Shown here piece after piece: positions 45,458-56,830 of a stretch of DNA of 64,000 nucleotides. The notes under the pieces are model-generated. The model saw only the letters and a list, made by a program, of their open reading frames with translations, did not search any database and was not told the origin of the DNA. Positions within the stretch are counted from its first letter, which is position 1; each line of letters begins with the position of its first letter. The position numbers were made by a program, and so were the translations under genes. The stretch comes from Aplidium turbinatum (taxonomy: Eukaryota > Chordata > Ascidiacea > Aplousobranchia > Polyclinidae), in the NCBI GenBank assembly GCA_918807975.1, contig OU964918.1, forward strand, positions 6,448,001 through 6,512,000. Direction: 5' to 3'.

Positions 45458-46013
45458 AAGTTGCTTTATGGTTTATTTATTATACGAATTAAGTTTAATG
45501 TTTGTGGTAGCCTACTTTAAAGAGTTACTGCTGGCAAAATACACTGTTATTCAAAAAAGTTGCACTATTACCTAACATGGGTCTCTAGAGACCCTATAAG
45601 TTTTTACTTCTAAAACAGCATTAACTATTTTATGGAATATTTTTAAAATTATAAATGTGAAATGGGAGACGAATAAATGCTTTGAGAATACTGGAAGTCA
45701 CAAAGAATATGGCTAGATATCCCAAAAGATATTGGGAAAGTAAAGACAGCTCGGGTCACTAGAGACCCACATAGGCGTTTAAGGGTTAACGTCTATTCCT
45801 TTCTATTTTTCCAACTGAAACCGATATTTTGATAGAGAGTATGCGCATGAACTCTCGATGATAATATGGTCAATGAAGACTGCGGGATGGCTTTAAATGT
45901 AGGCCAATGTAATAATATCGGAAAATGCAAAGTTAAAAAATGACAGCTAAGTGGTCTTGGTCTTTAAAGGCGTCCCGTTTTGAAGTCACAAAAATATGGT
46001 AAGCCTAGTTAAG

Positions 46014-46673
46014 CTTTGAGTTGGAAGATTTAATATTTAGTGCCTAGTGGATCTTGTGTCGAACGCGGACAAACAATTACCAACAATCAGGAAAGACTGC
46101 AATGAAGGTTTATTATTTCAACACGATCGGCTGTTTCGAATATGATCTTTGACAATTCTTACTAAAATTAGCCCAATTCAGATGAGCTCCCACACTCGTG
46201 GCCAAATGTCATGTGGTCATACCAATGTATGTCGAACTCGTACCATGCAAATAAGTGAACTTTTACACGACGTTCGAACAGAAGCGGAAAGGAGTTTTAG
46301 ACTTTAACTGAAAATAGTAACCAGCTTTAAATGTTTTATATATCGAAAAAAATCTTGACGTTAAATTTCGAAGCAATAAATTTGAACAAATTTGTAGCAA
46401 AACGTTTGGATTCCTTACCAATAAACGGGATTGTTAGAAAGTTTTTGAAATCAGGCTCCTCAATCAAAGACGTAGTGGAACCTGGGTTCAAAAATCCTCT
46501 AAGAATCTAATTGAAAACTAACTCAAATAATGACATACCTAGCACCAAAGTATGAACGTAATTTATTGATTTCATAATTTGAAACAATCATTGTTTGTGC
46601 AAACGTCACGAGCTCTCGATATAAGGCACTTGAATAAAGCAGATTTATAGTTTATTTATGATGTAGCCTACCT
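46014..46673. other. Sequence between hAT elements, no gene seen
   Basis: AT-rich DNA with no element ends or coding blocks. A weak exon-like segment near 46092 (acceptor-like AACAATCAG before GAAAGACTGC) gives no LDLa-like reading in the needed phase, so I leave it out. Confidence 0.45.
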
Positions 46674-48106
46674 CAGAGGTGCCCAACCTTTTAAACCCAA
46701 GAACTCAAGTATCCAATCTCCTGAGATCGACCAGATCAGCATCAACACCGCAAAGCCACACAAATCGTTAACAATCATGTACATAAGCAATAGCCATAAC
46801 TAGACATGTCAACCTACATTTATTGAAGATTCGGGCAGATTAGCCCATCTGCTTCTTTTTAGCAAAACTAAAACGAGTAGTATAAATTATAAGTAGCCTG
46901 CAGGAAAACTCGTTTGATAGATGCAGTTCAAACGAATAACAACATGTTAGCTGTTCAGCTTCACCAAAAGCCACCAATGAAATCAACACCACAACTGTGT
47001 CGTGAATGAACATTTGAATAAAACGTCATTTTTCTCGCAATTCTCTTGTTTTTGTCGTATCTAGGCCTACCTTAGCAGTTCAAGATTTAGATTAAGTAGA
47101 TAAGTAAGTAAGAAAGCCAATCTTCGTGTCCACTTTCAGGCATGCCTTTAAGTGTCTTGCCAAAGACACAGCCAGATGCTTTTCCTTCTTCGTTTGAACC
47201 TTCTTCGCCACTCCAATGGTCGAGGGGCTCTGCGTTTTACCACCCTTGGGTAGTGGTGGCGACGAGGTATAGATGTTTAGGCAGGTGTCGTGCAGCCATT
47301 GAATTGATTCGTCATCCACGGAAAGGGAAGAACAGTCACCTTCACGCGGTGCCCCCTGTAAGTAGCATCATAAAAATGCGAAACGAAGGTCAAAACAGAT
47401 TTGATGACATTCATGTGCGAAAAGTAGACTCGCACAAATATGGGACTAAAAAGAGCTGTCAGGTTCAAGGCACATCTTCTGAGATTGGGATACTTCTCCT
47501 CCACCAGTAGTTTCCAGAACACAACGTGCGCTCCAAGTTGAAATGATATTTATTTGGCATTCAATGTAATTTTTCAAATTCAGAATCTCATGCTCTCGGA
47601 GGGAACTTTTCAAGTTGAAAATTAATTTGATTTTAACAGCAATGTCACCAACAGCAATAACCTACTTGCACTAATGTGAATGGATAACACACAGCTTCTA
47701 GCTGGTTACAGGCTCGATGGATGAAAACTCAGCAAACGCCTTTCAAACTTTCATAACATGCTCCGAGATTTCTCATCACGGCGTGCACTGCCAAGCTGTG
47801 TCACACCTTTGTCAACATTGTACTTCTGCTTGCGTGTAAGAGGAGTTGCGTAGGTTATAATGTTGCAGCCTGCTTGACATCAGCTGCAGCTTACATTTAA
47901 ACAAGCTCAAGGAACTCATCATGTTGGCTACTCCTTTACCCTTACCCTGCAGCTCTACACTCAATACACTGAGCTCGCCGATCTATTCAATACGCCAGAT
48001 AATTATTTGGAAGCTATTGTAGTAAAAAACTTTTGTTTTTTATTTTTCCTACACATCACGCGATCGACTTGAGATCAGTTTGCGATCGAGTGGTTGGGCA
48101 CTCCTG
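46674..48106. mobile_element. hAT-like element, borders by inverted ends only
   Basis: CAGAGGTGCCCAACCTTTT at the left faces GGTTGGGCACTCCTG at the right. These are typical hAT ends (15 bp, one or two mismatches). The flanks do not match, so either one end is not from this copy or the flanks have decayed. A LINE tail lies inside at 47175-47319. No transposase was recognised. Confidence 0.6.
47175..47319 (-). mobile_element. LINE 3' fragment (LINE copy 2 family)
   Basis: On the minus strand DDESIQWLHDTCLNI and a stop, followed by the 3' UTR, match the last codons and 3' UTR of LINE copy 2, ending in the same AAG-type tail. Only about 145 bp remain. Confidence 0.82.
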
Positions 48107-48738
48107 ATTTATTTATAAATAACTTACAAGCACACACCACAAGCGAAGCTATGAATATTAAGTTAGACTTTGTATTGTTTTTGTAAAAATTGTATAAGCA
48201 TTCATATGGTTCAAAAATATATTTTGACTCAATGCTAAGAATTGTTTTGAGGAAGTTAAAAGTTTTATGAGGTTTGACAACAAAGTCTAAGCAGAGAAAC
48301 AAATGCTTCAAGCCAACACAAGGGGACAAATTTCGAATGAAACTTTGGATGTTAGCAGAAGTGAGCCAAGTACGTTTGCAGTTGTTTGCCATGGGTAGCA
48401 GATTTGGCCACCGAGAGCTCATCTTTCAAAGGCTTATGAGCTGAGCAGGGATGTCTAAACAAAGGGATGCGTAACTCGCTTGGGGTCTAACAGAAAGAGA
48501 GTCACTGTAGCTTATGAGCAGTTAGGTCAAATCTATTTGGAGGCGTTGTCATTTGTGTTTTTATTAATGTAGGTATATTGCAAAGCATATAACTACGTTG
48601 GGGCTTGGCTGTAGGTAGCCTACATAATTTGGAAAAAACAATTAGTGGAGCACAGCCAAATTATGAAGCTCATTCCATCGTATTTTAGTAATATTTAGGT
48701 TACATTCACACAAATAACTGTAAAAAGTGATGTATTTG
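48107..48738. other. No gene seen
   Basis: AT-rich sequence with a 115-codon open frame on the minus strand that lacks any recognised motif and any splice or start context. I see no element ends here. Confidence 0.45.
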
Positions 48739-48980
48739 CAGGGCTGTGGAATCGGGTAAAAAATGTACGACCCAGCCTCTTCGATTCATAACTAGCAGAT
48801 TCCTTCAGTGCTGCCACATTTCTTTAATTTTTTTTTTCTTATTCAATTTCACTGAATCTGTGATCGAAATTGAATAGCGACTTTTACAAAAATTTTTTGT
48901 TCATCGTTTTGTATCAAGCGGAGTCGACCTTTTTTTAACGACTCCGGACACCCCAAAATCTCCATGACTCCACAGCCTTG
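48739..48980. mobile_element. hAT-like MITE, 242 bp
   Basis: The ends are CAGGGCTGTGGAATCGG and, inverted, CAAGGCTGTGGAGTCATG. The flanks TGTATTTG (48731-48738) and TGTATTTT (48981-48988) match at 7 of 8. GGAGTCG-type sequences lie under the ends. Non-coding. Confidence 0.85.
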
Positions 48981-48988
48981 TGTATTTT

Positions 48989-49964
48989 CATCAAACCTTC
49001 ATATTCAAAATGTTCATATTCATAACATTAAAATAAATGATAACACACACTGAAAATGTTTAAACATTACATTTCTACCAATTCAAAGCAATCCTGTGTT
49101 GAGAGTTATTGAGCGAACTTGTGCAATACCAATACACGTCGACAAACACAAAGCAGATCTTGTCTAAAACATCAAATGTACAACAATACAATGATCATTA
49201 AATTGCTTTTGCAATTGACAAGGTTGTTCATGTGCCCCAACATGTTTATGAACAACACGATTAGATACAATAGCCTACTGCAATCTGTGCAACCAACAGT
49301 AAACAATAGTTGCTCTAAATAAAGTATGAATGCATAATAGATCGCGACAAATAATACTCTTCAAGGCATCGAGTGGTTCTTACAGTTGCCGATTAACTTC
49401 GATAGGAGCACACATCTGTTCTCGTTTATGGATGGCTAAAATCTATAGAAAATGATTTGTTCTTAAAACACGCAATTTTATGCAATCTTAAATAAGAGAT
49501 ATTTGAAGAAAGGTATACGAAGGCTCGCAGCGATTGCCTTATTTTCACGACACTAGAAGGGCGACTTTTTAAGTGCACAAAGTTTGTTGTGCAGCTGGCA
49601 CAATCAGCTACAGAAGACAGTTAGCAATTGTTACACACAGCATAGAATACTTGTTTGGAAAGACAGTTGAAAGGTTACCAGTAAGCTGTTTCTTTTAACA
49701 AAACCTTTGCAGTAGGCTAGATTTAATACAAGAACAGTATACGGGTAGTTGAAATCACAAGTAGGCTAATTACGAGCATCAGTGAATATTCATGTCTGAT
49801 GGTAATAGCGCGATGCAGGTTATCATAACAAGGTTATTTAAATTACTATTGGTGCCAATTGTCATTTTACGATTAACAGAGATTAGAGATTATTTACGAT
49901 AAACAGAAGCTCTTCCATTGTCAGACGTAATAAAATCCTTTGTATCACCTTCTTTAAATTTTCC
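48989..49964. other. No gene seen
   Basis: AT-rich, non-coding sequence between two MITEs. Short open frames have no recognisable content. Confidence 0.45.
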
Positions 49965-50380
49965 CTTGACCACCTGGAGATGCGCCTGATTTGTCACATT
50001 TTGCAAATTTGATTACAGCTAGTGCTAGTGTTTGACAGTCATTTTCTGATTTTTTTTTTACTTTTTGCTGTCTCCTAATGATATAAAAGCTTTTTGTTGC
50101 ATTGAGGAAGCAATAGAAAATGAGAAAAGTAATTTGAAAAACGCTCAATCAGACTGTTATTGAAAAATTAACAGTCTGACTAAAATCTTCGAAATCAAAT
50201 TTTCTTTTTTTTTCAACATGTGAGCATGTTAAAACCTATTGTGTCATCTGGGGAAAACAGTAAAGAAAGCGTAAAAACATAATTTTTAGAAAAATTTATT
50301 TAAACATTCGCCTAAAGTTAGCAAAATCTGGAAAGTCCTGCAAAGTGTGAGAAATCACGTCATATCTTTAGGTAGCCATG
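49965..50380. mobile_element. MITE family B copy 2 (inverted)
   Basis: It begins CTTGACCACCTGGAGATGCG and ends ATCTTTAGGTAGCCATG, in the opposite orientation to copies 1 and 3. The interior repeats the TTAACAGTCTGACTAAAAT hairpin. The flanks have drifted and do not clearly match, so this is probably the oldest copy. Confidence 0.78.
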
Positions 50381-52710
50381 ATTCCCAACTTATATTTCAA
50401 CATACGTTAAAATGTTGATGTGATTCAAAGTGAGACGACTATAAGTTTCAGCATTTCAAACTGTAGTTAGACCGAATAGCACATTAAAAACTCCCAGCCA
50501 GCAATTGCATCAATTGAACATTTTGTTAGTGCTACAATTGTTATGTGATATAAAAAGTCAAAGTTTCAAAATGTTAGTTGTTGGTAGAAAACAAGGCCGT
50601 GTGAGCACCATTTTGCCACCCCCCGAAATCCACTAGTGGGTTCGTATATCTAGTGATGGCGCTTGAGACAAAAAAACGTATTCTTTCAACACTAGAAGCC
50701 CTGAAATATTTCCCTACATATAAGGACGATTGCGGTCATTTTTGACCGGTTGTATGAAACGCGTTTTTTACCGTTTTTTCTTTATTTTAGTTGAAACATT
50801 GACATTCGTACAAAGATATACAAAGATGTACAAGATATATAAACAAACATTGTTCGAACATTAGATATCTTCTAATAACGCACCGATCATTTTTGACCGG
50901 TCAGGGCTGATAGGTAGATGTGTGAAACGCTCTGTTTGCGAAAGTTCTAGTGAAAAATTATTACAGCTACTAAAACTTTATCAAAAGTTATGAAAACTCA
51001 AGGAGTGTGACCAAGCAAATCTCAAAAACGCCAAAAATATGAATATGAATAATATGACCGGTTTTGTTTAAAAATGGATTGGGGAAGAAAGTTTGGTTTA
51101 AAATTTAAGTTAGTTTACCATTAAAAAAAATTCATTCACGATCACAGAAGGATTTCATTAATTTATTTTTTGAAAGTTTGTTTAGTCCAGTGTGGTGTAG
51201 CCTTTCAGCAGGATAGAACTTCGAAAATCTATCTTAGGTGTCCTGACCTTCGTTTCACCAATAGCATTTTCACAGCTCATTTAATTTCATAACCTATCTC
51301 GATTAACAATGAAATTCAATTTAATTATGAATTAACTAGGCTATTGGAGTAGCCTACGCAGTGTTTTTTGTGAGACACAAAAACGATTTGCCCCATTAAT
51401 CCAATGTTTGAAACTTTGCATGTCCATTCCAATATTGCTGACTATGGGAATGAAATATTGTTGGGCGAGCGAAGAGAGCAAGAAAATTGTACTAAAATAG
51501 AAGCAAAGTTACGAATTAAATGTTACTGGTTCATGTAAAATTACAACCCGATAAACACTGCACGAAATAAATATGAGTGAGCTCCCAGTCGAGGGTTTGA
51601 GAAGCAGTGAATAACGGCCTTGCATGCTTTAAGCTCTAACATATCCAGCTTTTGTAGCATCGTTTCTATTTTTTGAACAGTCAAAAAACATTGAACAGAC
51701 TAAAATGAGTGGGCCACTAATCAGCAGTGGTCCCCCTCCCGCCGGCGGGTACGGGGGCGGGTAACATGGCCATGATTGAAAGCAAATCTTTTGATTTTTA
51801 CTTCACAGACATGATCTCCCAAATGCTAGGAATAAACTCATTCAATTTTAAAGTTTCCAAAAAAGCAGGTCGTGTAGGTAGGCCTAACCATCCAGTTGCA
51901 AACCTTGCATTGTAGATTCATTGAAGACACCTGCAAGCAACCAAGCATATTTACATTCAGAGATCATGTTATATAGACAAAGCAAGGATTGCCTGCACGC
52001 TTATGTGAGTCAGTAAATGTAATCTGAAATGCAATGGAAATACTGTCAAATAATTGGTATCCCTAGAGCTAAGTAGCGTTTTTGTAGAAAAAAATGCATA
52101 AATGTAGGTCCGGATTGGAAAATAGAAGGGCCCCTAGCTTGCGTGAGTGTTGAGCAAGACTGGGTTTAGGTAAAGATCGGCCCTATGCCTAGAAACGCTC
52201 CCTTTCGACGCCTCTAAACCTTTATTTTAACAGCCACCGAGATGAGTATTTCATACAGTCATTATTGCTGGTGGAGAGATATACATCTAGCCTATGTGTA
52301 GAAATTAACCATTTGAAGACAACCAAAGTTTGTAATTTAATTTCAAACGATTTTGTGGAATATTAAAACAGGAAAGGTTGATCAAATAAAATATAAATAG
52401 CTTGTCATAGCTATTTATATTTGTCCTGGGGTAGCCTTTTTAGATCTACTTAGATTTTTTGCTAGGTCTGTGCTTGCGTGCCAGCTAGCTTGTAAACTTT
52501 GTTTCAATTGTAAATTTACTTGTGTGTTTGGGTACGCAGCCTTGCTAGGTCTGTGGTTGAGTGCCAGCTAGCTTGTAAACTTAATTCTAATTGCTTAATT
52601 AATTGTAATTAAATTTGTGCTGTCAAGGATTTAGTTTATTTAGTAAAATTATTTTGTCTTTTGTGTTAATCCCTAGGCTTGGTGCGAGGTACCGTACCAT
52701 TGTTGTAGAC
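50381..52710. other. Non-coding stretch with small repeats
   Basis: No gene was seen. GGTCATTTTTGACCGG at 50734-50749 recurs as GATCATTTTTGACCGGTC at 50885-50902, each followed within about 40 bp by GAAACGC. These may be the ends of a small transposon. A MITE-like TAGGTCCGGATTGG stretch starts near 52106 without a readable duplication. A partial tandem repeat lies at 52459-52582. Confidence 0.45.
52459..52582. repeat. Tandem repeat, period 83 bp, about 1.5 copies
   Basis: TTGCTAGGTCTGTGCTTGCG then CCAGCTAGCTTGTAAACTT at 52459 recurs from 52542 with two or three changes. The rest of the second unit diverges. It could be a sub-terminal or LTR-internal repeat; its function is unknown. Confidence 0.7.
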
Positions 52711-53510
52711 CAGTGATTCCCAACCTGGGGTTCGCGGACCCCTTGGGGGTCCGTGAGAAAGCATTTGGGGTTCCGTAATTACCTTGTTGAATTTTGTAGA
52801 AAAAAACGAAAAGTGATCCTTTTACTTTCCTTTATCTCTTCAAATGCAAATGTGTTAAGCTCAAGCCCGCGAGAATAAACTGTAGGCTACCGATATGCAT
52901 TAAAATAAATCTATTAGGTCCTACATTGACCTTAAACTACATCTACCACAACGCATGTCGATTACAGTTAAATCAGGATTGGCTCGTCTAACTCTGTTAT
53001 GTGAAAGCATGCGGTGCAACCAAAGTTAAATAGTCCAGTGTTTTTTAACCACTGTGCCGCGGCACACCAGTGTGCCATGTGAGATCGTCGTGTGAAATTA
53101 TCCAATTTCACCTAATTGGTCTAAAAAAAACTTTTGAAAACAAATTAATTAGTATGTGCAAATAATATGCCATTGCCGAGTGTACGTGCTACAGTAGTGG
53201 AAATGTTAAGTGCACTTTTTGTTTGAAAGAAGAAATACAAATGATGATAAAGTCCTTTATTTTTTGTGTTTATTTGATTCCTATTCTTTTATGAGAATGA
53301 CTGTAGTGATAACATAGGCTACTGAGCATCATTTTTTAACATGTTTGGCTGGTGGTGTGCCTCGTGATTTTTTCAATAAAAAGAATGTACCTTGGCTCAA
53401 AACAGTCAATAGTATGTTAATTGAGTTTCAGGTAAAATTTAGGTAGGGGTCCTCAGAATTAATAATTTGATTAAAGGGGTCCGTTACAACAAAAAGGTTG
53501 GGAACCACTG
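52711..53510. mobile_element. hAT-like MITE, 800 bp, with a partial MITE inside
   Basis: TTGTAGAC flanks both sides exactly (52703-52710 and 53511-53518). The ends are CAGTGATTCCCAACCTGGGG and, inverted, CAGTGGTTCCCAACC. GGGGTCCG-type sequences lie under both ends. From about 53036 it contains CAGTGTTTTTTAACCACTGT followed by GCCGCGGCACACCAG, the start of another hAT MITE type whose right side (about 53410) is missing. Confidence 0.9.
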
Positions 53511-55379
53511 TTGTAGACACTCAACCATTGTGGTTTTTGTCATCTTTGATATAAGGTTTAAGGATTAGTTTTGTTTAATCTTTACTTCGTCGAGGTGATG
53601 TGTTAATTTTTTTTGCACTGTCTTGGTTTGCGTGAGCAGCCACATAGGGATGCATATGCCTTGGTATAGGTTTGAAGAGCCAATATTAAGGTAGTCTTCA
53701 TCAAACCTCAGCTCACAAGAACCAAGGTAAGTAAAATTATTTTTAACTTTTAGTTTTTGATACTTTGTCAATATTATGACTAGGGGAAAAGGCAGTAAGG
53801 TTTCTGAAAAAAGTCGAAAGGTTCTGCAGGGCCCCGCAATGAGGCAATTGAGGTTGTTGAGCCTAGGTCGTATAGGAAAAAATGAAGATAGTGGGAGACC
53901 GGTATTCCATTCTGGTTTGCCCACTACTTCTGAAACTACTTACAAACTTACAAAGTGGATGTGGCCAATATGCAATTAGAGTTGAGCTCAGTTAGTAGAG
54001 AAGTAACTGTAACTCTCTGGTTCCAAAGAGTGCGTGTGTTATTGTTGCCGACATGAGGAATAAGTGTGCCCTTCTTTTGGAAAAGCAAATATCTATTTTA
54101 CAGGCGGATATTGTAAGTGGTCCTCTTCTCGAAAATAAGTTAAACAATATAGAAAAAGGAGCTTTAAGGTGTAACTCGCTTGTCCCGACTTGCAGTCAGC
54201 TCTCGATTAATACTTCCTGTGAATGCAGATACTCTGTCAGGTGGTGCTGCTCAATCTAGTAACGTGACTGCAAAGGAAGTAGAGCAAAGGCCAGTCAAGC
54301 TAAGCCCTCATGTTCCACCCTTTTAATTCTTCTCATTTTCCACCATTCTAAGCAAAGGCCAGTCAAGCTTACCCCCATTCTCCACCCTTTCAAGTACAGC
54401 GTGGTTCATGACTAGGTGGATCTGTATAGTAAACTACCGGAGACTCAAATTACTGGCCCGGTTTTAAACCTGTGACTTTGGGCCACGGCTTAATTTAGAA
54501 AATTTTGATGGAAGTGTGTTGAAGTTTTTCAATTTCAAGTATAGGCTCAAAAATATGTTGTTGCAATACCCGTCCACAGAGAACAGGCTTGCCTACTTAG
54601 AAGACCGTTGTGTTCAGAAAGCACGGGAAGTAGTTTCAGGTCTAAGCTGTCTTGACGATAGTGATAGGGCATATGAGATGGCATAAAGACTAGAGAAGCG
54701 CTTCAAAAATCCAGGAAAGTTAATGGCCAGAGCGAATGACTTGTTGCAAGGTCCCCTAATTTCTGAGTGGGATGCCAAAGGGCTCTTGGACCTCTGCCAC
54801 AAGATGTATGAGCGAGGTCAGCTTCGATGATTGGGGCAAGTCATATCTGTTCAACAGCGATGACATGCTCCAAAGGATTTTCCAACGTCTCTCTTACAAG
54901 CTAAAATAATAGTTTGTAAATATAAATCATCAATAATAATTGTGTTACATGCAAATTTGTTATGGGAAAATCACGAGTAGTCCTTTACAACCCACTATAG
55001 TGTACCGAGACTAGAACTTGTAGCTGCTGTAACAGCAGTCAAAATGAGCGCGTTTGTGGCACGCGAATTAAAGTGGTAAATTTCGAGATCTTTGTTGAAG
55101 ACTTTTGTTGAATTGAGAGATTTCGATTCTTTGTTGTGGACTGATGCTACCGTCGTTTTGCGTTATATCAAGAACATATCGTCTAGACCAGTGGTTCTTA
55201 ACCGTCGGTCCGCGGACCGGTGCCGGTCCGTGTAACTTTTTTGCCGGTCCGCAGAAGATCTTACTTTCTGCAAAGCTTATTTTAATGTGGAGTCATTAGC
55301 ATATTGTAAAATTGTGATCGCACTGTGAAACATGCACAGCTGTAAAACTGACATATCTCCACGCAAAATTGTTTGATAA

Positions 55380-56029
55380 CACTGGTCAACGCAACTTTTC
55401 TTGCATTGAGTTTTTCAATGAATTTAGGGTAATTTTGGGGTACTGAATCCGAATCTGACCTCAGATTTATCCTATCACGTCAGGTTTGTGAGATATGATA
55501 ACAGCAAATTGTTACTTTTGTCAAAAGTGGAAGATTTGACGTTGCGTTTATTGCACATACACATTGTGCTATATCCAGCAATCCAGGCCATGCAGTACAT
55601 AAGTAGATGAAATACACCCACCAACTATAATTTTGATACCAATTTGTTTTCTAAGTAACATTATTAACCATGCAGTAGTAACAAGCTAAAAGGGAGGCTA
55701 AAAGTATAACTGACCCCACCCCCGTCAAAGTTTTGCATGAAACCACAAGGATTTAAACAGGCCTATGGCAATGCTTGTTCAGTAACCTTATTAAAGCTGT
55801 TTTGGCCTGTCTAACACTTACCTTTCGTTATAGCACTGCATATGTTGGTGGTAAACGCAATGCCAAATCTTCCACTTTTGACAAAAGTAGCAATTTGCTG
55901 TTATCATATCTCACAAACCTGACGTGATAGGATAAATCTGAGGTCAGATTCGGATTCAGCACCCCAAAGTTACCCTAAATCAGTTCTCAAAGCCCATGCA
56001 AGAAAAAAAAATTTCTTTGTTGACCAGTG
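55380..56029. mobile_element. CACTA-like MITE with long inverted repeats
   Basis: The ends are CACTGGTCAA and the inverted TTGACCAGTG. TAA stands on both sides (55377-55379 and 56030-56032), a 3 bp duplication as made by CACTA/EnSpm elements. The arms, about 175 bp each, are near-complements (for example AAATCTGAGGTCAGATTCGG on the right faces its complement on the left). Non-coding. It is younger than the hAT it sits in. Confidence 0.78.
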
Positions 56030-56039
56030 TAATAAAGGT

Positions 56040-56830
56040 GAACTTTTGATGACCTAATTCTGTGCCGTTGATAATGTTTTTTGTGACAAATTGCGTGTAG
56101 TTTTCAAAAAGTTTTGAAACACAGAAATACATAACCAAATGGGGAATTTTTTCCTTGATTTTGAAAAATTTCAAAGTCGTTGTAGACGAAAATTTGAAAT
56201 TAGATAAATTTGAAGTTCCGGGATAAAGCAAGGATAAAGTCAGGCCTGCAATGGAAATTTGCCATAACCTGAGTTTGAGAAAGCAAAGATCTTGTTTTTT
56301 AAAGACCATGCGGAAAATAGCGCTTCGGAATGGAATGATGACAAGCCGATTTGCTGTGGAAAATGCTTGTGAAATGGAGTGGTGAAAAAAAGTAAAGAGG
56401 TGCTGAGCATTGTGAGTCAACACTTGAAAGAGTTGGATGACAATTTGACGATCATTTTGCGTAACATGCAGATCCTCGACATGGAAACTTTTGGATAAAC
56501 AATCCATGCATCGATTATGTCAACACATGCTACCTTAATCTATCTTCATGAAAAAGAAAGTCTGATTGAATTACAATATGTTGTGCTTCTACTTTGCAGT
56601 CCAGATTCGAAAAACATCATTGTCACACTTCTGGATATCTCTTTCAAACGAATTCGTGCCTAACTTTCAAAACAATCGATTTGATGGTAGGCTAATTGTT
56701 TCAAATAGCTATTTAGAAACGACAATTCTTTTTCATCTCTAGCTTTAAAATAGCAAAGACACGAAGCAAAGAAATCGCCTGGATGCCGAAACAGAGCTAT
56801 GTGTTTTTGAAACTTCTTTGATATCTCGTT
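56040..56830 (+). pseudogene. Degraded hAT transposase
   Basis: Pieces in three frames read like a ZBED5-type hAT transposase: GLQWKFAI near 56250, ADPRHGNFWINNPC near 56468-56510 (the usual EDPRHGNLWINNPF motif) and DTKQRNRLDAETELC near 56758-56802, part of the C-terminal block. Many stops intervene. An uninterrupted 175-codon frame on the other strand (55980-56507) is a chance shadow of this. Confidence 0.65.

Larger units (their letters stand above)
44490..45785 (-). mobile_element. piggyBac transposon remnant (PGBD4-like transposase)
   Basis: On the minus strand the terminal side is at 45785, next to TTAA (45786-45789), with an end CCCTTAAACGCCTATGTGGG. Two palindromes, GGGTCTCTAGAGACCC near 45581 and a variant near 45754, lie beneath it. 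The transposase follows (45457-44490), broken by a hAT MITE at 45019-45261. The other end of the element was not found. It sits inside the large hAT-like element. Confidence 0.82.
36948..46007 (+). mobile_element. Large hAT-like element with 6 bp target duplication, host to several others
   Basis: Both ends are the perfect 13 bp inverted repeat TAGGCTTACCATA. GTTAAG flanks each side (36942-36947 and 46008-46013). Sub-terminal CGTCCCGTTTT occurs at both ends. The transposase, on the + strand, runs from about 37258 to 39744 across an inserted hAT. A 6 bp duplication is unusual for hAT, most of which make 8 bp. Inserted in it are a hAT (37716-39292, itself holding another), a Gypsy fossil (39770-44157) and a piggyBac remnant (about 44490-45785). 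Its own sequence without insertions would be about 1.8-2.5 kb. Confidence 0.82.

Noticed and set aside
46092-46160. Candidate third LDLa exon after AACAATCAG
   Set aside because: The phase required by exon 2 gives a reading with one cysteine and a stop, with no LDLa pattern.
55980-56507. 175-codon open frame on the minus strand
   Set aside because: It overlaps the right end of a CACTA-like MITE and the antisense of degraded hAT transposase, and has no motif of its own.
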